From the NCBI GenBank assembly GCA_913063125.1, contig CAJXZM010000001.1:124001-188000 (forward strand): a DNA stretch of 64,000 bases, read 5' to 3'. Below, one piece after another: positions 26,263-35,393 of the stretch (the first letter of the stretch is position 1; each line of letters opens with the position of its first letter). The notes beneath the pieces were generated by a model. The model did not search any database and was not told the DNA's origin. It saw only the letters and a list, made by a program, of their open reading frames with translations. Made by a program: the position numbers and the translations under genes. The DNA is from an uncultured Gammaproteobacteria bacterium (lineage in GTDB: Bacteria; Pseudomonadota; Gammaproteobacteria; Pseudomonadales; Ketobacteraceae).

Positions 26263-27423
26263 ATGGATAACAAATATCTTAGCAGTACGCATGGTTATAA
26301 CGATGTTTCTGGACTTCAGAAGCTGCGTACCGGTGCGAAGAATAATGATGACAAGGCCTTGGAAGCCGTTGCCAAGCAGCTGGAAGGTGTGTTTCTCAAT
26401 ATGATGCTGAAAAGCATGAGAGAAGCCAACAGCATGTTTGGTGAAGATAACCCTCTTAATAGTAAAGAAACGGAATTCTATCAAGGTATGTATGATCAGC
26501 AGATCAGCTTGTCGATGGCAGAGGGTAAAGGTATTGGTTTGGCGGATGTTATTATTCGGCAAATGCGCGGAGTTGGTGGTGATTCACAAAAAATTGACGA
26601 GTTATTGGAGAAAAATCAGGCTCAAGGTGAAGCGAGAGAGGCAGGTTTTCCTTTAAATAATGAAGCCGTAGGTGAGAAGAAAGGCTTTCCGCTTAATATT
26701 CAGCAACAAGGATTACCTTTACCTGAAAAGAAAACCGAATATTTGTTGCCGCTAGAACGTGTGCGTTCGGTAGCGTGGGGTAATAACCTTGCCAGAAATA
26801 CAGACGTGACACCGAATACCATTACTACGTCACTGAGTGCACCGGATGTTACGGGTCAGAATAAAATCGTAGCGACTAATACCGCAGAAAATAGCACTGT
26901 AGCGACTAGCTCTCAAGAATCATCTCCCTTAGAGTCCGCTTTGCGACATGCTTTCCCAACGGCTGCAGCATTTGTAAGTGTGATTACCCCTTACGCTAAA
27001 GCAGCTGCGAATGAATTAGGTATTGATGTTAATGCTATTGTCGCACAAGCTGCTCTGGAAACAGGGTGGGGAAATCACATTATAAAAGGCAGTGACGGAA
27101 AACCGTCGTTGAACCTTTTCGGTATTAAATCTAACCAGAATTGGACGGGTGATAGTACAACAGTAAAAACACTAGAATACAAAAATGGAATTGCCGCCAA
27201 AGAAACGGCAGATTTTCGTTCCTACAAAAGCATGGATGAAGCGTTTCAAGATTATATTTCCTTCCTTAAAAATAACCCTCGTTATAAGCACGCGTTAGAG
27301 AACACTAATACGGCAAAAGACTGGGGTTTTCAGCTACAAAAAGCCGGATATGCAACTGACCCGAATTATGGCAAGAAGATTGCAAGTATCGTATCAAGGC
27401 TTAGTAGTAGCGACAAAAAATAG
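26263..27423 (+). CDS. flgJ: FlgJ, rod cap and peptidoglycan hydrolase
   Basis: The 386-residue protein has the N-terminal rod-binding domain (KQLEGVFLNMMLKSMREAN, QISLSMAEGKGIGLADV). A C-terminal glucosaminidase domain (about 235-380) carries the catalytic glutamate in QAALETGWGNH and the FGIKSNQNW segment. It opens the peptidoglycan for the growing rod. A glycine-poor linker of about 110 residues joins the domains. A strong hairpin follows the gene. Confidence 0.96.
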   Translation: MDNKYLSSTHGYNDVSGLQKLRTGAKNNDDKALEAVAKQLEGVFLNMMLKSMREANSMFGEDNPLNSKETEFYQGMYDQQISLSMAEGKGIGLADVIIRQMRGVGGDSQKIDELLEKNQAQGEAREAGFPLNNEAVGEKKGFPLNIQQQGLPLPEKKTEYLLPLERVRSVAWGNNLARNTDVTPNTITTSLSAPDVTGQNKIVATNTAENSTVATSSQESSPLESALRHAFPTAAAFVSVITPYAKAAANELGIDVNAIVAQAALETGWGNHIIKGSDGKPSLNLFGIKSNQNWTGDSTTVKTLEYKNGIAAKETADFRSYKSMDEAFQDYISFLKNNPRYKHALENTNTAKDWGFQLQKAGYATDPNYGKKIASIVSRLSSSDKK

Positions 27424-27428
27424 TCAAA

Positions 27429-27458
27429 GCGGCAATTATCTATACCAATAATTGCCGC
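27429..27458. terminator. Hairpin between flgJ and flgK
   Basis: GCGGCAATTAT (27429-27439) pairs perfectly with ATAATTGCCGC (27448-27458) around an eight-base loop. No T-run follows on the plus strand, so it may attenuate or stabilise the flgJ message rather than end it fully. Confidence 0.6.
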
Positions 27459-27528
27459 CTAAACAAAAAACTGCCGCTCTACAAAATCCGTTAAATATAT
27501 CATCCTGATATTACCGAGACGATTGGTT

Positions 27529-29532
27529 ATGGCAGATTTAATGAACATTGCAGTATCTTCACTGGTGTCGCAGAAAACTGCGCTTGGCACCGTGGGGCAC
27601 AATATTGCCAATGTGAATACGCCTGGTTATAGCCGTCAAAATGTACAGTTTGGAACCAATCAAGCCGATGTTTTTGGTGGGGAATTTTTCGGTACAGGTA
27701 CGAATGTTAGTGCTATTCGTAGAATCGCTAACGAATTCATTACAGAACAATCTCGACGTGACACACAAAATAATTCATCCTTTAATGCGTACTATGAATA
27801 TGCAATACGTGTAGATACGTTGTTGGGCGATGATGCCACAGCAATCACCCCAACATTGTCAAACTTTTTTGATTCGGTGAATGATGTATCGAATGATCCT
27901 GCATCAGTACCCGCCCGCCAGGTATTACTCAGTGAAGGCGAGGCGTTAGCCAATCGTTTTAATTCCGTTTATTCCCAAGTCGCTTTACAGAACGATACGC
28001 TAAATGCAGATTTGGTAAGTACCACTGCACAGATTACCGCTATTGCAGCACAAATAGGGAATTTAAATAACTCCATTCAAACCTCTGGCTCTGTCGGAGG
28101 TGTTGGTGGTACCCCAAATGATTTGTTGGATGCCAGAGATGAAAAATTAAGAGAATTGTCTGAGCTGGTTGGTATCAGTGTTATTAATAATGATGATGGT
28201 ACGGTGAATGTAACGTTGGGTACAGGCCAGGCATTGGTTGTTGGTGTTCAGTCATTTCAGTTAAATGCAAGCAGTACAATGACGGGTGTTACTCGACATG
28301 AGATTTCATTATCATCTGGAAATAGTACTGTGTTAATTGGCCAGGGATTAAGTGGTGGTCGTTTGGGTGGATTACTTGCGGTGAGAGAGCAGTTAATTGA
28401 TCCGGTATTTAATGAATTGGGTCGTATGGGGCTTGCTATTTCTGATGCCTTTAACAGCCAGCATCAACTTGGTGTGGACCTTAACGGGAATTTAGGTAAA
28501 GATTTTTTTAGCGATATTAACGCTAATTCATCTGAATTATCTCGGGTATCAGTAAGCTCAACAAACGTAGGCACTACTTCACTTTCAGTAACCATTGATG
28601 ATACCAATGCGCTTAGTACAAACAACTATGAATTGCGTTATAGCGCGAGTACGGGCAACTACACCTTGCGTGAAACTGCAAGCAATACGGTAGTTTCTAC
28701 CATTGCTGCACCTGCTATTATCCCTGCAACGGTAGCATTGGCGGGGGAAGGTTTTTCGGTTAACTTTTTAAACGGAACTCCCGCAGATGGTGATTTATAT
28801 CTAATAACCCCTGTGCGGTTTGGTGCCTCGACCATTGGTGCTGAAATTTCGAACACCAGTGAAGTCGCAGTAGGATTACCCGTTAAGGCCTCTGCGCCTT
28901 TTACTAATACCGGTACAACGAAAATTGATGCGGTACAGGTAACTGATGTTAGTACCGCTGACTTCACTTTAGCGTCTAAGCAGTTAAGTCCACCTTATGA
29001 AATTCGATTTGTAACACCATCAACCTATGATGTGTATGACGTATCAAACCCAGCCGCCCCTGTATTAATTACTGGAGCACCTGTTGCGTTTAACCCAGAT
29101 GAACCAAATAACATATTAGCAAATGCAGGTTTAACACCTGGGTATGAAGTGGTTGTGAATGGTAGGCCTGGAACAGGCGATATCGTAACGATCGCCTATA
29201 ACGGGTCAGGTCTTGGTGACAACCGCAACGCGTTATTGCTTGCAGATCTGCAGGCAGCAAAAACCATGTCCAATGGAACCACCAACTTTCAAGGTTCTTA
29301 CGCTCAGGTAGTAGGAGGTGTTGGAACGCGAACTCGAGACTCTTTGATTGGGAAGGAGGCGTCAGAGAGTGTTTTACGGCAAACGATTGCGCAAAGGGAG
29401 GCGGTTTCCGGTGTAAATCTGGATGAGGAAGCGGCTGATTTGATGAAGTTTCAACAAGCTTATGAGGCCTCTGCACGCATCATCCAAGTATCAACAGAGT
29501 TGTTTGATACATTATTGAATTCGGTGCAATAA
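27529..29532 (+). CDS. flgK: FlgK, first hook-filament junction protein
   Basis: The 667-residue protein has the N-terminal MADLMNIAVSSLVSQ and GHNIANVNTPGYSRQ motifs and the C-terminal VNLDEEAADLMKFQQAYEAS helix of FlgK. It is at the long end of the family because of enlarged central domains. It joins hook to filament together with FlgL and is carried to the export gate by FlgN. ATG 27529 is favoured over a TTG two codons earlier. Confidence 0.96.
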   Translation: MADLMNIAVSSLVSQKTALGTVGHNIANVNTPGYSRQNVQFGTNQADVFGGEFFGTGTNVSAIRRIANEFITEQSRRDTQNNSSFNAYYEYAIRVDTLLGDDATAITPTLSNFFDSVNDVSNDPASVPARQVLLSEGEALANRFNSVYSQVALQNDTLNADLVSTTAQITAIAAQIGNLNNSIQTSGSVGGVGGTPNDLLDARDEKLRELSELVGISVINNDDGTVNVTLGTGQALVVGVQSFQLNASSTMTGVTRHEISLSSGNSTVLIGQGLSGGRLGGLLAVREQLIDPVFNELGRMGLAISDAFNSQHQLGVDLNGNLGKDFFSDINANSSELSRVSVSSTNVGTTSLSVTIDDTNALSTNNYELRYSASTGNYTLRETASNTVVSTIAAPAIIPATVALAGEGFSVNFLNGTPADGDLYLITPVRFGASTIGAEISNTSEVAVGLPVKASAPFTNTGTTKIDAVQVTDVSTADFTLASKQLSPPYEIRFVTPSTYDVYDVSNPAAPVLITGAPVAFNPDEPNNILANAGLTPGYEVVVNGRPGTGDIVTIAYNGSGLGDNRNALLLADLQAAKTMSNGTTNFQGSYAQVVGGVGTRTRDSLIGKEASESVLRQTIAQREAVSGVNLDEEAADLMKFQQAYEASARIIQVSTELFDTLLNSVQ

Positions 29533-29556
29533 GATGAAGAGCGGAGGTGAAATGAC

Positions 29557-30798
29557 ATGAGAATATCGACATCACATATTTATAACACCGGCTTGAATTC
29601 TATGCTGGATCAGCAGTCGAAGCTTAATACAACGCAGCTTCAGTTGGCTTCGGGTAAGCGAATTATTAAACCCTCTGATGACCCCATAGGAGCAGGTATT
29701 GCGCTTGGCCTTAAGCAGCTTATTCAAACGTCTGAACAATACGTTAGTAATGGTGAGACAGCGCAATCAAAATTAGAGGTAGTGGAAAGCTCATTTACTA
29801 GTGTGATAGATATTCTAAATAGAGCGCGTGATCTTCTTTTGCAAGGCTCCAACGGGACTCTTAATTCAGAGGATCGAAATTCAATAGCCTTGGAACTTGA
29901 GTCGAGACTGGAAGAAATGTTGAGTCTTGCGAATACGCAGACGTCAACGGGCGAATTTATATTCTCTGGTTATGCGACAAACATTGTTCCGTACACTAAA
30001 GATATTGCTGGAAATTATATTTATAACGGTGACCAGGGAAAGCAGTTTGTGGATGTTAATTCCAGTTTGGAAATTCAGTCAAATTTTTCAGGGTCAGAGA
30101 TATTTTCAGAAATACCGACAGGTAATGGCACGTTCCAAACACTGGGAAGTAATACAAATACAGGGCTTGGTATTATCAGTAGCGGTAGTTTAATTGATAG
30201 CGCAGCGTATATAACGGATACCTATACGGTTAGCATTTTTAGCAGCCCCTCTGGTGTGCAATCTTACCGAGTGGATGGTGCTAATACCGGGCAAGTGATA
30301 CCGGCACTTCCGGCCGTGCCTGCGACGGATTCTCCGCGTTATGTGGATGGAGCAAATATTGAATTTAATGGCGTACAGATACATATAGATGGCCGAGTTG
30401 AGGCGGGTGATACCTTTACGGTTGAGCCAAGTAGTAGCCAAGATATATTTACCACAATGCAACATTCCATTGACGCATTGCGAGCATCGGACCAATCCTC
30501 CACATTGCAGGCGCAAATGAATGACAGACTCAATAACGGCTTGATTAATTTAGATCAAGCCCTGTCTCACTTGAACAAAGGGCGTTCTTCTGTTGGTACA
30601 CGGCTTAATGTTATCGAAAGTGAGAAAGCAATTAACCAAAATATTGTGGTTCAGGCACAAAGTTCATTATCTCTTGTAGAAGATTTGGACTACGCCTCAG
30701 CCATTACCGATCTTAATAAACAGTCGGTAGCACTCCAGGCGGCCCAACAAAGTTTTGTGCAAATTCAAGGGCTATCACTGTTTCAATTTATACGATGA
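29557..30798 (+). CDS. flgL: FlgL, second hook-filament junction protein
   Basis: The 413-residue protein has the flagellin-like start RISTSHIYNTGLNSM and LASGKRIIKPSDDPIGAGIA. The C-terminal helix SLVEDLDYASAITDLNKQSV is also typical of FlgL. It follows flgK by 24 bases. Confidence 0.95.
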   Translation: MRISTSHIYNTGLNSMLDQQSKLNTTQLQLASGKRIIKPSDDPIGAGIALGLKQLIQTSEQYVSNGETAQSKLEVVESSFTSVIDILNRARDLLLQGSNGTLNSEDRNSIALELESRLEEMLSLANTQTSTGEFIFSGYATNIVPYTKDIAGNYIYNGDQGKQFVDVNSSLEIQSNFSGSEIFSEIPTGNGTFQTLGSNTNTGLGIISSGSLIDSAAYITDTYTVSIFSSPSGVQSYRVDGANTGQVIPALPAVPATDSPRYVDGANIEFNGVQIHIDGRVEAGDTFTVEPSSSQDIFTTMQHSIDALRASDQSSTLQAQMNDRLNNGLINLDQALSHLNKGRSSVGTRLNVIESEKAINQNIVVQAQSSLSLVEDLDYASAITDLNKQSVALQAAQQSFVQIQGLSLFQFIR

Positions 30799-30861
30799 TG
30801 ATACATAAAATGAATAGTTATCAGAAAGAACGCGTGGGTAGAACCGCCAAAAAATCCCTTG

Positions 30862-30887
30862 GCCAATGTGTTTTCAAAAACATTGGC
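30862..30887. repeat. Hairpin after flgL
   Basis: GCCAATGT (30862-30869) pairs with ACATTGGC (30880-30887) around a ten-base loop, and outer CCGCC/GGCGG bases at 30844-30848 and 30892-30896 can extend it. It lies in the 287-base gap before the first flagellin gene and may end or attenuate the flgKL transcript. Confidence 0.5.
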
Positions 30888-31005
30888 GCATGGCGGGGAG
30901 GTTAGTATGAGAAAAATCATAAGCATTCCTATTTCATGTTAACGCTAATAGTAATGTTCACGAGAACAACAACTATAGCGGTTAATGTTGAAACATAAGC
31001 TTTTT

Positions 31006-31032
31006 GAAAAATCATTTTACTTTCCCCGATCT
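31006..31032 (+). promoter_or_regulatory. Weak FliA-like promoter of the first flagellin gene
   Basis: GAAAAATC (31006-31013) and CCCGATCT (31025-31032), separated by 11 bases, align with the FliA consensus but with about four mismatches in the -35 and three in the -10. No sigma-54 motif is visible in the gap. This gene may be expressed less, or under other control. Confidence 0.3.
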
Positions 31033-31085
31033 AATGAGGCATTAAACGCCGAGATCAAGAGGGATGGCAGTTAGGAGATAGCATC

Positions 31086-32750
31086 ATGCCACAGATTATA
31101 AATACCAATATTTCGTCAATTAACGCACAACGAAACCTGAACAAATCACAAGGTGCGTTACAAACCTCCCTTCAACGATTGTCGTCGGGTTTGCGGATTA
31201 ACAGCGCCAAAGATGATGCGGCGGGTCTTGCCATATCCAATCGTTTTACCACGCAAGTGCGAGGACTCAATGTGGCGGTTCGAAATGCTAACGATGGTAT
31301 TTCGTTTGCGCAAACCACAGAAAGTGCCTTGGAAGAAATTTCCACAGCGTTGCAACGGATGCGTGATCTTGGTGTTCAATCAGCCAACGATACAAACAGC
31401 GCATCAGATCGATTGTCTTTACAAGCGGAAGTATCGCAATTGGTGGCAGAGATCGAGCGTATCGCTCAGACCACCACATTTAACAATCGGCCAGTATTGG
31501 ATGGGTCGAACGCTACACTGAGTTTTCAAATTGGAGCAAACGCTAACCAAACGGTATCGGTGAGTGGAGTAAATGCGAAAACCAGTGCGTTGGGTTCGCA
31601 GCCAGGTATGGTGCAGTCTACGGGTGACCGGGTCGATTTTCTTGCCACCGGCATAGATCTTGGTACACAAGGACTCCAAGAGTCAGGGGCATTGGCCTCA
31701 GCTGCCCCTGTATCCAATTTTACTATTCGATTAGATAGCGTTAGTGCGGCTGATGCTGTTGATATTACCGATACGGTGTATGGCGGAAATATTTCAACTG
31801 TAGGTACTGGAAACCTGCTGGATCGGTTTGATGATAACTATGGTGGTGGTTTAGCGAAGGCGATTGCTGAGCGAGTTAACGCGGTAAGGTTGAGAGGTGA
31901 GGAGTCGTTACAGGGTGTGTATGCAACTGCGGCTACCAGTTTTAGAGGTAGTGATCTTGTGACAGCAGATTATTCCGGTACGGTGGATTCAGTCAATGCA
32001 CCGGATACCAATGTGGGTCAAGGCGTACTGGAAAATGGAGATCTAACGATTAATGGTGTGGATGTTGGCCCTGTTAATTTTCAAGAAAATGATGCTTCAG
32101 GAACACTTATTACTGCCATTAATGCAAAGTCAGATATTACGGGTGTCACTGCAACGGTCGATAGGAATGGCGAGCTTGTGTTGGATGCATCTGATGGTCG
32201 AGATATTATTATTAATACCTCAACGCCAGGCGTGACCAATGATCTATTTGGTGGTGGAGATGAGGCAGCAATAGACCGCTTTGATCAAAACTTAGCGAAT
32301 TTAAGAGTATCAGGCCGAATTACCGTTACCGGACAAGATACACTTAATTTTACGGGTACCAATAATATTGAACTTGGCTTGGATACGGCAGGTTTGGCGG
32401 CTAGCGGTTCTGAAGATAATGTTCAGGCGGTAGGCACCATCGCAAATGCAGATGTTACCACACGAGAATCATCAAACATCTTAATACAATCAGTGGATAG
32501 TGCATTGGATCAAATTAACGGTATTCGAGGTGAGCTCGGTGCGATACAAAACCGGTTTGAATCGACGATTCGAAACCTATCAAGTATCTCCGAATCACTT
32601 GCTGCTGCGAACTCTCGGATTTTGGATGCTGATTTTGCTGCAGAAACAGCAGAGCTGTCTAAAAACCAAGTTTTACAACAAGCGGGTATCTCTGTATTGG
32701 CTCAAGCTAATGGGTTACCGCAACAGATCCTGTCTCTATTACAAGGTTAA
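31086..32750 (+). CDS. fliC: Flagellin, first copy
   Basis: The 554-residue protein has conserved flagellin D0/D1 ends: N-terminal INTNISSINAQRNLNKSQ and LSSGLRINSAKDDAAGLAIS, C-terminal SRILDADFAAETAELSKNQV and LAQANGLPQQILSLLQG. The central part holds a flagellin hook-IN-type motif (LTINGVDVGPVNF). It is exported by FliS and polymerises into the filament. Several N-x-S/T sequons (NDT, NAT, NQT, NFT) occur, which could matter for the HMW1C-like transferase downstream. It is about 40 residues longer than the second copy. Confidence 0.97.
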   Translation: MPQIINTNISSINAQRNLNKSQGALQTSLQRLSSGLRINSAKDDAAGLAISNRFTTQVRGLNVAVRNANDGISFAQTTESALEEISTALQRMRDLGVQSANDTNSASDRLSLQAEVSQLVAEIERIAQTTTFNNRPVLDGSNATLSFQIGANANQTVSVSGVNAKTSALGSQPGMVQSTGDRVDFLATGIDLGTQGLQESGALASAAPVSNFTIRLDSVSAADAVDITDTVYGGNISTVGTGNLLDRFDDNYGGGLAKAIAERVNAVRLRGEESLQGVYATAATSFRGSDLVTADYSGTVDSVNAPDTNVGQGVLENGDLTINGVDVGPVNFQENDASGTLITAINAKSDITGVTATVDRNGELVLDASDGRDIIINTSTPGVTNDLFGGGDEAAIDRFDQNLANLRVSGRITVTGQDTLNFTGTNNIELGLDTAGLAASGSEDNVQAVGTIANADVTTRESSNILIQSVDSALDQINGIRGELGAIQNRFESTIRNLSSISESLAAANSRILDADFAAETAELSKNQVLQQAGISVLAQANGLPQQILSLLQG

Positions 32751-32956
32751 AAATAAAGGTGTATAGAAGATAAACATAGAAAAAGGACAGGTTCTCCCTA
32801 TAAGAATAAGGGGTTGCACGCCTTCTTAGATAAAATCTACAAAATTTAGGCTAAAAATAATAATGCGATGGGTACTAAAAAAATGTAAATAAAACAAAGT
32901 GTTATAAAAAAGTTTTCTGTTAAAAAAACTTTCCATAAAAAGAGTTACGAAATCTC

Positions 32957-32983
32957 TAAAGGTTATTTTTCCTGCGCCGATAA
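32957..32983 (+). promoter_or_regulatory. FliA (sigma-28) promoter of the second flagellin gene
   Basis: TAAAGGTT (32957-32964) and GCCGATAA (32976-32983) with an 11-base spacer match the consensus with one mismatch in total. It lies 110 bases before the second flagellin ATG. Confidence 0.92.
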
Positions 32984-33092
32984 GATTCTTGTAGGCAAAT
33001 TAGTCTTTCAGGTCTCTCAGCAGGGGCCAGGAGAATCTCGTATCCTCATGGCGATTAAGCTGAGGTCGGAAAGAACATAGCAGGAGACCACC

Positions 33093-34640
33093 ATGGCACT
33101 GTCCATTAATACAAACGTATCTTCATTAAACGCGCAGAGAAACCTGAGTCGATCTCAGGGTGATTTGCAAACATCCTTTCAGCGTCTGTCTTCTGGTCTT
33201 CGTATCAACGGAGCAAAAGATGACGCAGCCGGCTTAGCAATATCCAATCGTTTTACCACCCAAGTTCGTGGTTTAAATGTGGCGGTACGTAATGCTAATG
33301 ACGGTATATCATTCGCTCAAACAACTGAAGGAGCGCTGACGGAAGTTAGTACTGCGCTTCAACGTATACGTGATCTGGCGGTGCAGTCAGCGAACGATAC
33401 GAACAGTGCGTCTGACCGTGAATCACTTCAGGCAGAAGTTAGTCAGCTGGTTGCAGAGATTGACCGGATTTCCAGCACCACTGAATTTAACGGCACTAGT
33501 GTTTTAAATGGAAGCAAGGACAGCTTGAACTTTCACATTGGAGCGAATGCTAATCAAACGATTAGTGTTGCTGGTGTTGATGCAAGGGCGAGTGCGCTAG
33601 GATCTCAGCCTGGTGCGGTTCAGACAACAACGGATTCAGTGGGTACTGTTGCTGGTACTGCATTAAGTGGAGCTACTTTCACTATCCAAGCGGGTGGTGG
33701 AGATGTCGTTGATGCTCTTTCAACTGCAAATGGTGGCAACGTTAATACCGCTACCGCAGCAAATTTGGCGAATACTTCTGCTGTAGATTATGGTTCGGGT
33801 CAGGCAAAAAACTTAGCAGATCGGATTAATAGTTTGCGTCAGGATGGCGTTGCAGGGACCGAAGGTATTTATGCAACAGCAACAACAACGTATGATTATG
33901 AAGATGCTGGTGTAGCACCAGCGAACGCAGCCAATGCAAATGTGGGCGCGGGCACGCTGGCAAATGGTGGCCTGACTATTAATGGAGTGGATGTTGGACC
34001 TGTTGATGTTCTGAAGAACGATAGTGATGGCGCGTTAACGACGGCTATTAATGCTAAGTCAGATGTTACGGGTGTAGCTGCTAGTATAAATAATGACGGA
34101 CAACTAATTTTGACAGCTTCAGATGGTAGAGACATATTGGTTGATACTGCGGCGGCGGCTGATGCTGATGTTCTGTTTGGTGGCGGTACTGCGGATGTTT
34201 TTGCCGCAGGGAACTTAACCGCTGATTTGAAAGTTGGTGAGGTGACCATCTCTGCACAAGATACGTTGGCTTTGGGGCTTGGGTTCCTGAATACCGACAC
34301 ATCGGATGATAACTTGCAGGCTGTCGGTGCTATTTCGAATGCTGATGTTACAACGGTAGCTGCATCGAATATCACCATCGAATCGGTGGATAGTGCCCTT
34401 GCTCAAGTTAACTCCTTCCGAGCTGATTTGGGTGCGGTACAAAACCGCTTTGAATCAACGATTCGTAACTTATCCAGTGTATCTGAATCACTGTCTGCTG
34501 CGAACTCTCGAATCTTGGATGCGGATTTTGCGTCGGAAACAGCAGCATTGTCTAAAAACCAAGTATTGCAGCAAGCAGGCATCTCGGTTCTCGCTCAAGC
34601 GAACGCCTTACCACAGCAAGCGCTATCTCTATTAGGGTAA
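33093..34640 (+). CDS. fliC: Flagellin, second copy
   Basis: The 515-residue protein shares the D0/D1 ends with the first copy (SINTNVSSLNAQRNLSRSQ; SRILDADFASETAALSKNQV) but has a diverged, alanine- and aspartate-rich middle. The hook-IN-type LTINGVDVGPVDV is retained. It has the near-consensus FliA promoter and is probably the main filament subunit. An AGCAGGAGA ribosome binding site precedes the ATG. Confidence 0.97.
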   Translation: MALSINTNVSSLNAQRNLSRSQGDLQTSFQRLSSGLRINGAKDDAAGLAISNRFTTQVRGLNVAVRNANDGISFAQTTEGALTEVSTALQRIRDLAVQSANDTNSASDRESLQAEVSQLVAEIDRISSTTEFNGTSVLNGSKDSLNFHIGANANQTISVAGVDARASALGSQPGAVQTTTDSVGTVAGTALSGATFTIQAGGGDVVDALSTANGGNVNTATAANLANTSAVDYGSGQAKNLADRINSLRQDGVAGTEGIYATATTTYDYEDAGVAPANAANANVGAGTLANGGLTINGVDVGPVDVLKNDSDGALTTAINAKSDVTGVAASINNDGQLILTASDGRDILVDTAAAADADVLFGGGTADVFAAGNLTADLKVGEVTISAQDTLALGLGFLNTDTSDDNLQAVGAISNADVTTVAASNITIESVDSALAQVNSFRADLGAVQNRFESTIRNLSSVSESLSAANSRILDADFASETAALSKNQVLQQAGISVLAQANALPQQALSLLG

Positions 34641-34713
34641 AATCCTTTTAGAATAGGCGCCTGAGATAAGGCAAACAAGGAATAGTCGCACAAGGACGTG
34701 CAGCAACGTAAAA

Positions 34714-34747
34714 GCGAGCCCCGAGGTTAACCCCCTTGGGCGCTCGC
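34714..34747. terminator. Hairpin after the second flagellin gene
   Basis: GCGAGC at 34714-34719 pairs with GCTCGC at 34742-34747, with further CC/GG pairs inside, followed by GTTTGTATT. It probably ends most flagellin transcripts, with some read-through into flaG. Confidence 0.65.
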
Positions 34748-34770
34748 GTTTGTATTGGAAAGGTGATGGT

Positions 34771-35256
34771 ATGATCAATAATGACACTTCATCCATTGGG
34801 TCTAGAACCGTTAGGCCTGACAAACCTACTGCTCCACCGGCAAAGCGTGACGCTATGCCGGTGGAGAAAGCTTCGTCCGGTGTTGATATGGGAATACCGT
34901 CTGCGACGGTGAAGGGTGCCTCTGAGGTGAACGCGAGGGTAAATGTCACTGACATTGATACTGTTGCTGATGGACCTCCTGTTGCTAAGGAGGATGCTCA
35001 GGTTCTCAATGAGGAGCAGAAAAAGGAGGTTTCTGAGGCGATTTTTGAAGTTGAAGCGTTTATGCAAGACAATCAGCGTACGCTTAATTTTGAGATGGCG
35101 GAAAAGGATAACCGGGTGATCATTACTGTAATTGATCAAGAAACAAAAGAAGTGATTCGGCAAATACCACCGGACGATCTCGTGCGAATGTCAGATGCCA
35201 TTAGAAGCGGCGACTCATTGGCAAATGGCGGTATATTGATTCAATCAAAAGCGTAA
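34771..35256 (+). CDS. flaG: FlaG family protein
   Basis: The 161-residue protein has a disordered N-terminal half rich in P, A and K and a C-terminal FlaG domain (about 85-158). That domain shows LNFEMAEKDNRVIITVIDQET, EVIRQIPPDDLVRMS and a glycine-rich end. FlaG influences filament length or flagellin handling in polarly flagellated bacteria. It sits between fliC and fliD as in Pseudomonas and Vibrio. The ATG at 34771 has AAGGTGATGG upstream. Confidence 0.9.
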   Translation: MINNDTSSIGSRTVRPDKPTAPPAKRDAMPVEKASSGVDMGIPSATVKGASEVNARVNVTDIDTVADGPPVAKEDAQVLNEEQKKEVSEAIFEVEAFMQDNQRTLNFEMAEKDNRVIITVIDQETKEVIRQIPPDDLVRMSDAIRSGDSLANGGILIQSKA

Positions 35257-35297
35257 CGGCACGACCTAAGCAAACTTAGGGTCAAACCTAATTAAGT

Positions 35298-35313
35298 TGG
35301 TCTAATATTTGCA
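35298..35313 (+). promoter_or_regulatory. Sigma-54-like promoter of fliD
   Basis: TGGTCT (35298-35303) and TTGCA (35309-35313) keep the essential GG and GC at correct spacing, with mismatches in the -24 element. A small perfect hairpin, CCTAAG-CAAA-CTTAGG at 35265-35280, ends the flaG message just before. It lies 81 bases before fliD. Confidence 0.55.
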
Positions 35314-35393
35314 ATTTAATTCACTGCTACTATAAAGGAGTACAGGAATCGGACGATATAGAAGTATAGCGTCCTTATATTTGAGGTATTATC

